From NCBI RefSeq assembly GCF_021155775.2, contig NC_060233.1:17618537-17682536 (forward strand): a stretch of 64,000 nt of DNA, written 5' to 3'. This document shows, in pieces, positions 27,358 through 38,755 of the stretch. Source of the stretch: Neodiprion pinetum. Taxonomy: Eukaryota; Arthropoda; Insecta; Hymenoptera; Diprionidae. The notes beneath the pieces are model-generated. The model was not told where the DNA came from and did no database searches. It saw only the letters and a list, made by a program, of their open reading frames with translations. The translations under genes and the position numbers were made by a program. Within the stretch, counting starts at the first letter, position 1; each line of letters opens with the position of its first letter.

Positions 27358-29380
27358 TATATATATCTGTCTTGTGCTTTATAAAGAAATTTTACTGAAT
27401 GGAAATTATTTGAATTCGAAATTGTCTGAGCTGAAAATAGAATACTAGGCCATCAATTCTAGACAAAAGTACTCGGAAAATAAATGACATATGTTTTGAA
27501 GGCAAGAGAAGCATGTCAACATATGAACTGAAAAAAATTCAATTGAAGACGAGTTGATATAATATCACAGTTCCAATGCAAGATCCCTACTACCGACACT
27601 TAACGACAGTCGGTAAGTTACCAACAAGGGGTAAAAATTCCTGCCTTGCCAACAGTTGGTGTTACGTGCAAGAGGTGAAAAATAATCCATACTGCTGGAC
27701 GATTTCATCAACGGTAGTGCTATTGACAAAAGCGTTACTACAGGTGGCGCCACCTTCATCGACCAATAGTTGTACCGGTCAAGTCTGTTTTGTTTTCAAT
27801 GCTCACCGCAAGATAGTGTTACCTGTGAGAGGTAAGAAATTACTGGTATTGCTAGTCGATTTTACCGACAGAGTTTTGATGGTAAAATTGTTTCAACGTC
27901 AGAAGAACAGACATCTTACCGATAAAAGTGTTACCGACAAGAGCATTACCGTAAGTGGTGCCCCTTTATCAGGTCAGGTCTGTTACGAATCTTTGCATCC
28001 AAGTATGGCTATACATACTAGCACATAAGATGTTACAGATACATTTTACTAATTCACAATATTCAATAATGTTAGCAGATGCAGTAAAGATATTTACTAT
28101 ATTTAAAATTTTCAGTCCAACTAAATTGAAAAACCAACCATTTACAAAATTGTAATTAAAATGAAACAAATCACTCATGATGAACGTAATTTATACTTCA
28201 TCTCACCTGAATCTTGAAATACAATGTAATTTGGGTTTTGTTTTATTGCAATTATAATACACAAAACGTAATTAGTATATTTTTCTATTTTAATGGTATG
28301 TGGTACTCCTACCCTTGCGAAAAACACCACTTTTCGAAATTACGATAAATAATACCTGCACACATATAGAACTTAACTGATTGAAACCGCGTCAAAAATA
28401 TTCATTTCATGGAGCGTTATTATAAGTTTAAATTTCAAGCGAATCAAAAAAGTGCAGGGATTCACTGACGTGGCCCTTCAAGTGATACATTCGGAAGTTG
28501 GGATGATACACACACACACATACGTTCCATATAACGTGACGATGGACTGATTAGTCACTTCGGCTATACAGAAGTGAGTCAACACTGCGCGTGGAAACAC
28601 GCACTCGAACAATAAATGTGATAACTTGGGCCAACCAAGGAAATGTAAAAAATATCATCATTATTGACAGTACTTCAATAGGAATTGCACGTTCGAATAC
28701 ACATGAAATCCCATACGTTGTCAAGCTATTGGCAGATGATGACAAAAATGATAAAAGCCGAGGTTATACCCGTATCAAATCCAAGCACACAGCACTAACA
28801 CTAAGAGAGAGAGATAGAGAGATAGAATTAAAAATACAATGTATTCACCTAGGTACAAGTCTCCTGAGGCAGCATGAGAAGTTAACATTGTAAAACGCGC
28901 ACATAATAGAACAAAAATAACAGATCAATGTAATAAAATAAAATAAAATAAAGTATTAAAAGTAAATAAGGACAGTAGATATAGAGAGATAGATAAATAG
29001 ATGTAGGTTGTTTTATGCGTTAGCCTGACAAGGTCTCGATGCAAGAAAAACATACAAAAATAATGGAATAGAAAAGAATAGAAACGGTTTTATTGTATTA
29101 TTGGGACGAATCCCCTATCTACACAGACCATACAAGAAATATTACAACATAAAATAAAGTAGAAACGCGACGTGTGCAGAATAAAGATGACAGTGATAGA
29201 TATTGTGTAATGTGAAATACAACTCACACCAATGCAGATGACATAGGGCAAAAGAAGGTTAGATAAACGAAGAACTGAAAAAAATAAGGCTAGTGAGCTG
29301 ATGAGGATGATTCTGATGCTAATATACAATGAAGAGTAAATACTGGTACAGTATAATAAGTGAGATAAATAGTAACACAA
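27358..29380. other. No gene seen; low-complexity and diverged repeats
   Basis: 27590-27990 holds degenerate internal repetition (ACCGACA and TTACCG words, and two related stretches around GGTGGCGCCACC and AGTGGTGCCCC). 28500-28530 has a short CA run, and 28930-28960 has (AAAAT)n. A 100-codon frame at 28591-28893 is low complexity. Confidence 0.5.
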
Positions 29381-29794
29381 GGGGCGATCCATAAATTACG
29401 TCACACAAATTTTAGAACTTTTAAACCCCTCCCCCCGTCCTTTTCACAGGTTGTCACATTTTCAGAACCTCCTTCCCCCTGATGTGACTTCACAAATTTT
29501 TCAAACTTATGCATGTATTTAAAAATAATCAAAAGAAAACTGTTGTTCTCATTTTTTTCTTATTTTTATCAAATAATCTTTAATATGATCAACATACAGT
29601 TAAATATTTATGATAACAGAAAAAAAAACGAATATTTTATTCACATATAAATTTCGTGTTTTAGTATTTTAAATTTTAACATGTGACGTCACAAAGCTTT
29701 TGACCCCCCCCTGCCCCTTGTCAAACTATATCACATTACGGTGATACCCCCCGTCCCCCCCATTACCGTGTGACGTAATTTATGGATGGCCCCC
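29381..29794. mobile_element. MITE with CATCCATAAATTACGTCACA-type ends
   Basis: The left end GGGGCGATCCATAAATTACG and the right end (inverse) GGGGGCCATCCATAAATTAC are inverted copies over about 28 bp. C-rich and T-rich patches follow on each side. Ends of this kind are widespread in insect genomes. Confidence 0.8.
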
Positions 29795-30110
29795 AATAAA
29801 ATAAATAAATATAAATTGAATTGGCTGGTGGGGTGGTAGTAGTCAAGAGAGCAGAACAAAATAAACTCATAGGATATGAGGATAAATTCGATACAGTTAG
29901 GAAAATGTAGAACTAGGTATGAAGTAAAGTAAAGTGCTATACAGAATTAATATATAGAATAGTACAAAACATGTTCTGTACAAAAATAATACGCAAGATA
30001 GTAAGAGTAAAGTGAAACAAAACGATGTAGACAGAATTAGCAAGCAAGTAGTAATAGCCGAAGAAGCAGAAAATTTAAACGAAAGTCAAAAAGTAGCATG
30101 GAGCAGAGAA
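29795..30110. other. No gene seen
   Basis: A-rich spacer, possibly the 3' untranslated part of the next non-LTR fragment. Confidence 0.4.
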
Positions 30111-31165
30111 CTAAGATAAAGTAAAAAGAGCAGGCACATGTGTATTATGGTGCATGTAATGTGTATAGCCTGGATCGCATTGCCGTGTTGGAGCTAGCCT
30201 CCGCTGCCAGAAGGTGATCATAGAGGCCAGGCTTGAAAACTTCAATAGAGTAAGCATTTTTGATAGATAATGGGAGACCATTCCAACGGTAAATCGCAGA
30301 GAGGGTATAGAAATTTTGATACACAGCTGTACTGGCAAAAGGAGTGGCTACAGGTAGACGCCGATCTGCAGCTATTAGCCTGAAAGACCGGCGAGTGCCA
30401 GAACTTACTTCAGGGAACAGCTTACACACATAGGAAGGCGAGAATGATGCAAGGAGTTGATCTATCACTGATTGTGAGTCAAGAAAGTATAACCACCGAT
30501 CAACAACTGACAGCTACCGTAATCTGGTTCGATTAGGCATAATATGCATATCTCTTCTAAGGCGGGAAACGAATCTGATGCCGCTACTGATTAGTTTTTG
30601 GAGTTTAAGGTTGAAATAATTTTTGGCATTACAGTAGGTACGCTAAGCTGTAATAATCGATATAAAGTAAAATCAGAGTTTGGACAAGCATGGCATTCAC
30701 TTAAGGAGAAAGAACATCACCACGGTGCTCAAGCCCATACAGTGTTGCGTGAAATTTTCTACGTACTTGCGCTATATGCCTATTTCACGTAAGATCGGGC
30801 GCTATATGGACCCCTACATTACGAATCGAGTCGACATAGGGTGCAGGCTGGTCATTGATGAGAATGGGTGAAAGGTTTTGGTAATTTACTTGCTCAATAT
30901 ACAAAGGACTTCCTGGTACAATCGCTTTCGTTTTTCTATCATTTATTTTCAGACCATTTCACAGGGCCCAATTAGCAACGACCTCAGCATGGTGATTAAT
31001 TTTGGCAATTGCCTCGAGGATACTGCCAGACGGGGCGTGTAGGTAATTTTGCAGGTCATCTGCAAAGATCACATGTCTGAGACAGAGAGAGAGAGAGTAG
31101 AGTAGAGTAGAGAGTAATTGATTAGGTTCTGAATTAACCTCCCTGAGAACCACAGACAATATTAC
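30111..31165 (-). pseudogene. CR1/Jockey-like reverse transcriptase fragment (3' part)
   Basis: 30959-31159 encodes HVIFADDLQNYLHAPSGS with an intact FADD box. The remainder is broken, and 30145-30468 encodes the C-terminus (SAIYRWNGLPLSIKNAYSIE, LYDHLLAAEASS). It parallels the ending of the larger element (LSALYLWNSLPLSIRSASSL), so it is a decayed relative of it. Confidence 0.72.
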
Positions 31166-31439
31166 AAGACATACAATACTTACAAAAATAAATACTACAA
31201 AGAAAGAAGTAAGAAAATAATAAAAGCTGAAAAAAAATAAATGAAATCAAAAAACAGTTTCTTCTTTTCATAAACTACAACAAGATAATTAAATTAATAA
31301 TCAAGTACGATAGAAAATGTAAATAAAAGGCAGGCGTAAGAATACATGAGATTATAAACTAAACCTGGCGTAAGAAAGCAGTTTATTGCGGTGAAAAATA
31401 GAAAAATAAGTTGATGACCATAACTCACATATCGCACAT

Positions 31440-33945
31440 ACACAGAGCTAAGCAGAGGGCAAAGAGAGCACTAAAGCCTGTCCGGATACGCCTCACGTTC
31501 TTCCGCCACCATCAAAAACTGGAAGCAATGCGTGCGGAATTGTGGAAAGCTGGACGCTGAAGTTACCTCAGATGGCAGTAAGTTCCAGAGCTATATGCCA
31601 GTTATGAAGAACGACTTCTAGAAAGAGACAGTGTGCGCGGCAGGAACGAGATGCGTATCTGTTCGGGAAGGATCACACCGCGATGCAAGGGTCGCATGGA
31701 GCCGTATTTGATTGCTAAATAACCATGGCTCGTCAAGGCACAAGGCCTTAAAGAACATGCATCCGATCATGAGCTTACGTCGATTGAACTGGAGGAGCTA
31801 ACCGCAGGCATCTCTGTGACGCGATATACAAGCGTCAAGCGGGACCCTAAGTAAGAATCGTACGCAGTTGTTGAGCGCAACCCGAAGAGAGTGTTCGAGT
31901 TCACCTGATGTATTAATCAGCACAGGAGCACAATAGTCGATAAAGAGGAGAAGCAAGGCAACACTTCACTGCTAGGCTTCATGAGTTGTCATTCATTCTT
32001 ATACGATACATATAGCGCTGCCGCTACCTTTTTCTTTATCTGCAGAGCGGACTGCAACCACGATAGGGTACTGTCGAGAACCACCCCAAGATATTTGAAT
32101 ATTGGCACCAATTCAATGGCCGCAGCCCTCATTCTCAAAAGCGGAAGACCCCTAAGATACAGCGAATTGATAAAGCGTGAGCTGCCTAAGACCATCGCCT
32201 TGGTTTTTCCTACGTTCAAATGCAGCTTATTATTTAAAGATCAGCTCAGCACTCTATCAAAATCATCGCTAAGGCGGACAATATACTCGGCTACGTCGAC
32301 CGGGCAACATTTGAGGTAGATAACCAGATCATCGACATAGAGTAAGTAGGAGCAGCTCCGCCAGCATATTAGCAGGTTGTTGATGAATAGCCAAAAGAGT
32401 AGGGGACCCAGGACGCTGTCCTGAGGAACTCCCGATCGCGTCTAATACCGATACGAGAGCTCGCCACCACCCCCACGAACTGATTGCACACGGCCGCTCA
32501 AGTGAGAATGGAACCACGCGAGCACGTCTGTTAAAAAGCTCAACCCCTGAAGCTTTTACGGTATCAGACGATGATCAATCGTATCGAAGGCTTTCGTAAA
32601 GTCGAAGAATGTGGAAACGGTAAGTTCGCGGTCATCTATCCATGACGCACGTAGTCAACAAACCTCAGGACAGTCGTCTGGGTCCCTGACCTTTGCCGGA
32701 AGCCTATTTGCCGCAGATCTAAGAGGTTGCGCGCTTGCAGAAACGAAAAAACTTGCTCAAACACCAGACGCTCGAGCAGTTTAGATCTAGCGCACAGCAG
32801 CGAAATAGGATGAAACTCCGAACACAGAAACTGGCAGTGTAACTTAGGAGGAGGGATAACAATAGAGAACTTCTAGAGCGACCGGCAGATATTGTCTTCA
32901 AGTGACGAATTAAACAGCCAAGTAATGATTGGCAGTAAGGTAGAAAAGGATGATCAAATCACCCCCAGGACGTTAAGAAGCCCAAATGTCTGACCGCGCA
33001 GAGGTCTAGCCACGTCTCAGATGTTTGGGTATGATGGATGGGCGGATACGGCACCACCTGCACCACCTTGGGAGCAAAGAAGCCCTTGAGGAGGCATCCT
33101 TGGAGGCAGAAAGAAGTTCTGCGTTGAACTCACCGAACACGAAAACGAACATGTAGCGTGGCAGGAACGCCACCAGTTCTCCTCCTAATAAGATTAAGAA
33201 ACCGATCTTTGGTGGCCTATGGACGACCGCAACCAGAAACTTCGGACGCGAACCACATTCCGGCAAGGAGGAAATCTGACACGCCATCCCGGGCCAACCG
33301 AGACAATAAAGCCACGACATGTTCGCAAAACTAGTTGGCAAGAACAGCGCAAAACCGCCACCATGACGTCCTTTGCGATCAATCCAAAATACTCTGTATG
33401 AAGTAAGTGCGCTTTAGTCATCTACAACGCGTTCACTAAGCCACGTTTCGGTGACAGCAATTAGATGATAAGAGTGAAAACGGAAGAACTCGCAAAATTC
33501 ATCAATGTGAGCTGAAGCAATCGTGCATTGCGACAGCAGGCAACGATCACAGTGAGGCGGCTAAGTTTTAGCGGACGCTTTTCAGCGAAGGTGTCTGTCA
33601 GAGTGGTAGCATTTGTACGTCGGTGGACAGCACGATTTGAATAGGTTTTAAGGCATCATTTTTTTTGACCGGGACTGCCTCGTCAGCGATCCATACGGCT
33701 TTGGACTGCAAGTTCGGAAACCGTTTCAGGATGTCATTACGCAGCTGATGCAGTTGCGCGGGTTGGCGATGGTTGACGTCGACCTCAGACTTCGGGTGCC
33801 ACGTACTGATCTGGGAAGCGCATAAGTCCAGCTTGAGCCTTTTTGCAGCAATCAGCGCTTCACACCGCATTCTGGAAGACAGCTCAAGCAACATCGCGCG
33901 GGCATGAGATCGATCCAGGCCTAGTGCCATAGACGTTCGCTCTTT
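31440..33945 (-). pseudogene. Second CR1/Jockey-like element fragment: ORF1 end, endonuclease, RT
   Basis: 33598-33930 is the ORF1 C-terminus (LIAAKRLKLDL, KAVWIADEAVPVKK). 33006-33590 is endonuclease (AVVHRPPKIGFL; FGEFNAELL, where GEFN replaces GDFN). 31989-32900 is RT, with AFDTIDH in one frame, VPQDSVLGPLLF, YVDDLVIYL and LNVGKTKAMVLGSS. 31440-31985 holds the C-terminal part in broken frames. Many stops. It is a different subfamily from the element at 35130-40265. Confidence 0.7.
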
Positions 33946-34199
33946 TTTTTAAAAGAGACATAGAGAGAGAAATAGATTGACTGATTGATGTTTGTTAGCT
34001 TTCTCAGTTATTTGCTTACATCGTTACATCTTAATCTTACGTCTATATTGCTCTTATTTAAATTTTAATTAATTGCCCACATATTTGAAAAAATATTTTT
34101 TGCTCCCGTCTCTACCATTTAATATTCAATTCTATCCCTCCGATGTTCTATTTCTTTTTTCCAACATGGACAATCTCTGTCATATGTTCAATGATCTGA

Positions 34200-34890
34200 T
34201 TTCAGGTTTTTTTTTTTAAAGTTCCTGATTTTTTTTCACTATTAACACACTTTTTTGTCCCAGCTTGACATTCTTTCGTTGCATGTTGTTCTGTGCAATT
34301 TCGGCACGTTTCTTTTCTTTTACAATCTTTAGCGAAATAATAATACCCACCACTATACTTGAAAAATCTTAGAATCCCTACATAGTCTTGTACACTGCAT
34401 ATATTCCAGACTATTTTCAGCTTTTCTAACTGCAGAAATTTGTTTCTGGTCCCAGTATTCACCTCCGCTATCACAACCGTCTTTTTCGAATTATCCTTCG
34501 CCGCCTTATGTACTATCTTCCTTTCGATGGTGGTTTCCTCCAGTCCATTTTGGTCTACTATTTTTTCTGCGAAAAGCTTTGTTCATTTTTACAGTTTTCT
34601 CTGTCGATACCAAACATCTTCATCGTCAGTTTTCTTTTCTTCGGTGATTGTATTTCGTATTTTTCTCCCATATCTTTTACCACTTCTCACTTCAGATTTT
34701 CAGCTTGGGATTCGTTTTTGCACCCTACTACAACTGTTCCTTTCGTCACATTCTTCATTTTTGTGATCCCCACTCCTAATTTCGAGATATCAATTCTTTC
34801 GATATCTCTTTTCGTATTTTCACTTGAATTATTCTCTTCTCCATCCTTAGACTTAATGATTAACACCGATTATTGATTTTTTTTTCTATT
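34200..34890 (-). pseudogene. Non-LTR ORF1 (gag-like) fragment with CCHC knuckle
   Basis: The 34202-34474 frame has AKDCKRKETCRNCTEQHATKEC (knuckle CRNCTEQHATKEC). Upstream on minus, TKGTVVVGCKNESQAENLKS and YEIQSPKKRK match the usual region before the knuckles in Jockey/I-type ORF1. There are stops and frameshifts between them. Confidence 0.65.
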
Positions 34891-35057
34891 ATTTCACTCT
34901 AGCTCTTTTTTATTTGTCCTGTTCCCATGCTTGGCATCGGCATATTACTTAATACTTATTGCATCTCAGTTTCCACTGCTTCACTCATTATTGTTTCCAA
35001 TTCATAAGATTTCCAGTGCTGAATTTCTACTCTTACTCTATTCACTTTTCTCTCTAT

Positions 35058-35130
35058 TCACAGAGAGAGAGAGAGCGAGTGGGAGAGGGGGAGAGAAGGG
35101 AGGGGAAGAGGTGGGAGGGAGGGAGAGATT
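35058..35130. repeat. GA-rich low-complexity tract
   Basis: (GA)n and GGGA-rich sequence at the 3' end of the CR1-like element; it may be the variable tail of that element. Confidence 0.7.
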
Positions 35131-35529
35131 AGATTACAACTCATTTATTAATGCCGTAGCCTAGTTAGGCCATAGGGCAAATGAAAGAATACAGAGTAGG
35201 CACATAGAATTCAAATATGTATACAGAAGAGACCAAAGGAAAACAGAGAGAAGTAGCGATTTTTCCAACATAGGTAGTAGCAATGGCAATGGTGATGCAC
35301 ACTATTTAAAATGTATAATAAAAATGAATTAGAGAACTAATGCGAACATGAAAAATGATAGGTATGATGAGATGGTTTTACATAGGTGGGAAAATTCATT
35401 CAATGACTTAGCATATTAATTTAAAGAGGAGGAAAATGAGAAACAGCAATTTGCAGTACAATCAAATTCAGGTGTGAGGTTTCAAGACTCTCACGCTGTT
35501 TCGAGAGTAGATATCACTCTACAATACAT

Positions 35530-35935
35530 GGGAGGACATAGTAAGTACGATAAATATAGACAGTGTAGTAAAGTGGCCAATACGAAAAATATGAGCAAAA
35601 TGGCTAGCAGATAAACAGATAAGTTAAGAGTAGGTTTGCTATCACTGGGCATTGGATATAATCATGGACTCAGTCGTAAGCAGATGACTGAGGAACCTAG
35701 CATGAAATATATCCATAGATTCGAGAATAGGTATTACTTAAAAATAGACGGAGTGACATAATAAATACAGTAAATGGGCAAATGCAAGAGATATGGACAA
35801 AAATGACTAGCAGATAAAACAGGTAGATTACGAATAGGTAGGCTATCACTCAGCGTTGCGTATAGTTATGGACTCAGCTGCGAGCAGATGACTGAGAAGC
35901 CTAGTTTTGAATATATCCAGTGACGATGCTGATCT
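35530..35935 (-). repeat. Tandem duplication at the CR1-like 3' end (period about 203 bp)
   Basis: The stretch TGGCTAGCAGATAAA… (35601) recurs as TGACTAGCAGATAAA… (35804). Each is followed by TATCACT…, ATGGACTCAG and GCAGATGACTGAG. The right unit contains the last codons of ORF2; the left unit is a diverged duplicate. Confidence 0.7.
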
Positions 35936-37537
35936 AATGGATAGTGGAAGACTATTCCATAAATATAGTGCAGAAAGAGCAAAGGAGTTTTGCAGGGTGG
36001 AGGTCCTATGAGTGGGAACAGCAAGGCATGAAACTGGGGTTGCAATCGCCAACCTGGACGATCGACAGATAGTAGGGTCCAGCTCAGGGAAAAATTCACG
36101 GAGGTAGGAAGGCACGGATGTCTGCAGGATCTGGAACAAGGATGCACCTAGAAACAAACGTCGACGATCATGCACTGACAGCCACCTCAGTTTCTGCCGG
36201 TAGGGTGTAATGTGGACGTCCCTTCTTAGATTGAAAATAAATCTTATACCAGAATTCATGATTCTTTGAAGTTTTAGATTCAGATAATTAGTAAGACCAT
36301 GAAATACTAAACTACAATAATCGATGTGAGGCAGCAAGAGCGCAGAAACAAGAAGGGTTTTAATCTGTGGAGAGAGCAGGTCTCTGCGATAATTTATCTT
36401 ATACAGTGTAACATGGACCGTCCTGGAGAAATTCGCTATTTTTGTGTTCCAGGAGAGGTCGTTGGATATAAAAACACCAAGATTTCGTACCGTTTCGACA
36501 TATGGCACGGAGAGGCTGTTGATAACAATAGTCGGTAGATTTCTTAGGCGTAGTTGCTCAACATAGGCGGAGCTGCCGAGAATAATGGCCTTGGTCTTGC
36601 CGATGTTTAATTTCAAGCCGTTTCGCGATGCCCAATTTGAGACTGCGTCGGCATCGCTAGTAATTTTATCGATGGCTGACAGGACATCATCAGGTGGAAT
36701 ATGCAAGTAGATCTGCAGACCATCGGCAAAAACTACGTGCTTGGTGTGCAAGAAATCTTGAGCTATGTCATTAATAAAGATGAGAAAAAGTAGGGGCCCA
36801 CGGGCTGAGTCCTGGGGCACTCCAGACAGATTTTGCAGAAAGCTAGATTGGGTATTATTAGGGTCTTGCTCCGCCTGTGTTCTGCCAGTTAGGTAGGAGT
36901 GAAACCATTTAATCGCCTCATTGGAAACACCATATCTCTTAAGTTTAGTTAATACTAAACAGTGATTGATACTGTCAAACGCCTTGCTAAAATCGAATAA
37001 TAGCAGGATTGTGACATACCGGCTATCTGTCGCATTTCTAATATGATCGAGTACTTTAAGTAGCACTGTCTGGGTGCTGTGACTCTTCCTAAAGCCAGCC
37101 TGAAACGGGTCCAGAAGTGTAAATCGCTCCAGGTATAAGTTCAGCTGGTTTGCTACAGCCCTTTCAAAGACCTTGGAGAGGTGCGAAAGGTTTGCTACAG
37201 GTCTTGTGTCAGCCTCTGAACTTGGGGGTTCTACTTTACTGAGAGGAATTACATAAGCCCTCTTCCAGACATCCGGAAAAACACCAGCCTCTAATGAGAC
37301 ATTGAAGAGATGTGCTACGTAATGGACAAGTAACAGTAAATGATCTTTGATATAAGATAGTTGTATCCCGACAGGACTCCGGCCACGCGACTTTATAACA
37401 TAGGATGATAGTAATGCTAGGACTTGATCATTTTGGATAAGAGAGAACGAAAATTGAGATTGAATATCCGGCTTCTGCAGCAGGATTTGTTGCAAATCAT
37501 TTTGAGAGCATGACGGATGGACGCTTGTTACTGCAGT
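35846..37537 (-). pseudogene. CR1/Jockey-like ORF2, reverse transcriptase (catalytic box mutated)
   Basis: It continues the endonuclease frame after TAA 37538-37540. RT motifs: YVIPLSKVEPPSSEADTRPV, FQAGFRKSHSTQTVLL, LLFDFSKAFDSINH, VPQDSARGPLLFLIFIND and VFADGLQIYLH, followed by the thumb (GKTKAIILGSS, NLGVFISNDLSW). The essential second Asp of the FADD box is Gly (GAT to GGT), and GVPQGSVLGP has become GVPQDSARGP. The C-terminus (LSALYLWNSLPLSIRSASSL, LLSHLLAAES) is complete. The frame is long and open but the enzyme cannot work. Confidence 0.88.
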
Positions 37538-38752
37538 TTAATACGTGTTAAGTTGGTGGGCAGCGAAGTGGTGAAGTGGCGACGTGGATGTGGATTTTCC
37601 AAGAACAAGTCCTAGGCGCTCAAGCTCCGACCAGACGCTTGACATGTCGGTTAGATTTAACAGGCGACTTTTAAAATAAGTATTTTTGGCACTCTTTATT
37701 TCTAGCTTAATATCCCTTCGCAGAGTACGATACTGGTTCAAAATAGCTCTGGATTTTGTACGCTTAGCTAGGGTATAGAGCCTGCTTCTGGATTTGATAC
37801 GTTGTTTGATCACGGGAGTGAACCAGCCGGCAGGGGGCTTCTTTATCTCTCTAGGAACTACCGGTGCATGACAATTTAGGGCATCCAGTATGGACTCACA
37901 AAGCACAGAGGCTAGCTCATTTGGGCAGACAGCTGACTCTAGCACAGGATTTGAGAGGTTATGCTTCAGGGTGTCACTGAGGGTCGAGACATCACAGTTT
38001 CCAAAGTCACGATATTTCTTGACATTTACTGCGGGCTGAGGGATGAATAGCTTGTAATTTAACTCAATTAGGTCATGGCCCGCTATAAGCGGAGTCTCAG
38101 TTTTGGTGAAGGACAGCAAATTTTCAGATGAGTCAATGATAGCCACATCCAGCCAGGACTCAGAATGAGATGTGTGGTGTGTATTGCCATGCGGTACAAG
38201 AAATAGTGAGTGACTAAAGATGAATTCATGAAGATACCTGGCCTCAAAGTTATCCGAGCTTAAATTACAGTTCAGGTCACCGGTTATAATTATATTTGTA
38301 TAACTATGAGAAAAAGTTTCAAACTGAGTAAGAAAATCTTCCAGCAATGCCCCTTTCGGTCGGCGATAAATGGTAGAGAACAGGGCTTTATTACACTGGG
38401 ATTTGATTTCTAAAATTAAAAATTCTGGGGAATTTGAAAATAGTGAAGGAGATGCGGCAAGGACCTTACACTCCAGAGATTTGTGGATGTAGACCCCAAC
38501 CCCACCCTCAACCTTGCCAGATCTGTCGTTTCGGATGAAGCAGTAATTATCCATATGGACGAGTTGGTTTGGAATGTTGGTATGTAACCAAGTTTCCGAA
38601 ACGGAAATTACATGATGAGTTTCATCGGCAAAGAATGTCCTTACTTCATCTATATGGCCAAGTAACGAGCTTGCGTTAGAAATTGCGATGTTCAACAGTT
38701 GAGCAGAGAAGGACGGCAATCGGTCGGTCACACCTGTGACCTCATTCGTGTG
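37538..38752 (-). CDS. CR1/Jockey-like ORF2, endonuclease part
   Basis: An APE-type endonuclease: LNIAISNASSLLGHIDEVRT, ISVSETWLHTN with catalytic Glu, YRRPKG, ITGDLNCNLSSDN, ESWLDVAIID and IAGHDLIELNY. A linker (KKPPAGWFTPVIKQRIKSR) leads to RT. No ATG precedes the domain (the GTG at 38731 is only the first Met-like codon of a scan). The frame begins directly after the TGA that ends ORF1, so expression by readthrough, reinitiation or a lost ATG must be considered. Confidence 0.85.
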   Translation of the reverse strand, partial: HTNEVTGVTDRLPSFSAQLLNIAISNASSLLGHIDEVRTFFADETHHVISVSETWLHTNIPNQLVHMDNYCFIRNDRSGKVEGGVGVYIHKSLECKVLAASPSLFSNSPEFLILEIKSQCNKALFSTIYRRPKGALLEDFLTQFETFSHSYTNIIITGDLNCNLSSDNFEARYLHEFIFSHSLFLVPHGNTHHTSHSESWLDVAIIDSSENLLSFTKTETPLIAGHDLIELNYKLFIPQPAVNVKKYRDFGNCDVSTLSDTLKHNLSNPVLESAVCPNELASVLCESILDALNCHAPVVPREIKKPPAGWFTPVIKQRIKSRSRLYTLAKRTKSRAILNQYRTLRRDIKLEIKSAKNTYFKSRLLNLTDMSSVWSELERLGLVLGKSTSTSPLHHFAAHQLNTY

Positions 38753-38755
38753 TCA
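38726..38755 (-). promoter_or_regulatory. ORF1 stop with downstream perfect hairpin
   Basis: ORF1 stops at TGA (38755-38753). After 11 nt comes GGTCACA-GG-TGTGACC (38741-38726), a perfect 7-bp stem with a 2-nt loop. ORF2 is in the same frame without an ATG. The arrangement suggests stop-codon readthrough or coupled reinitiation; it is not proven. Confidence 0.4.

Noticed and set aside
28591..28893. 100-codon frame with ATG
   Set aside because: Low-complexity, basic, without motif; it runs into an AGAGAG tract.
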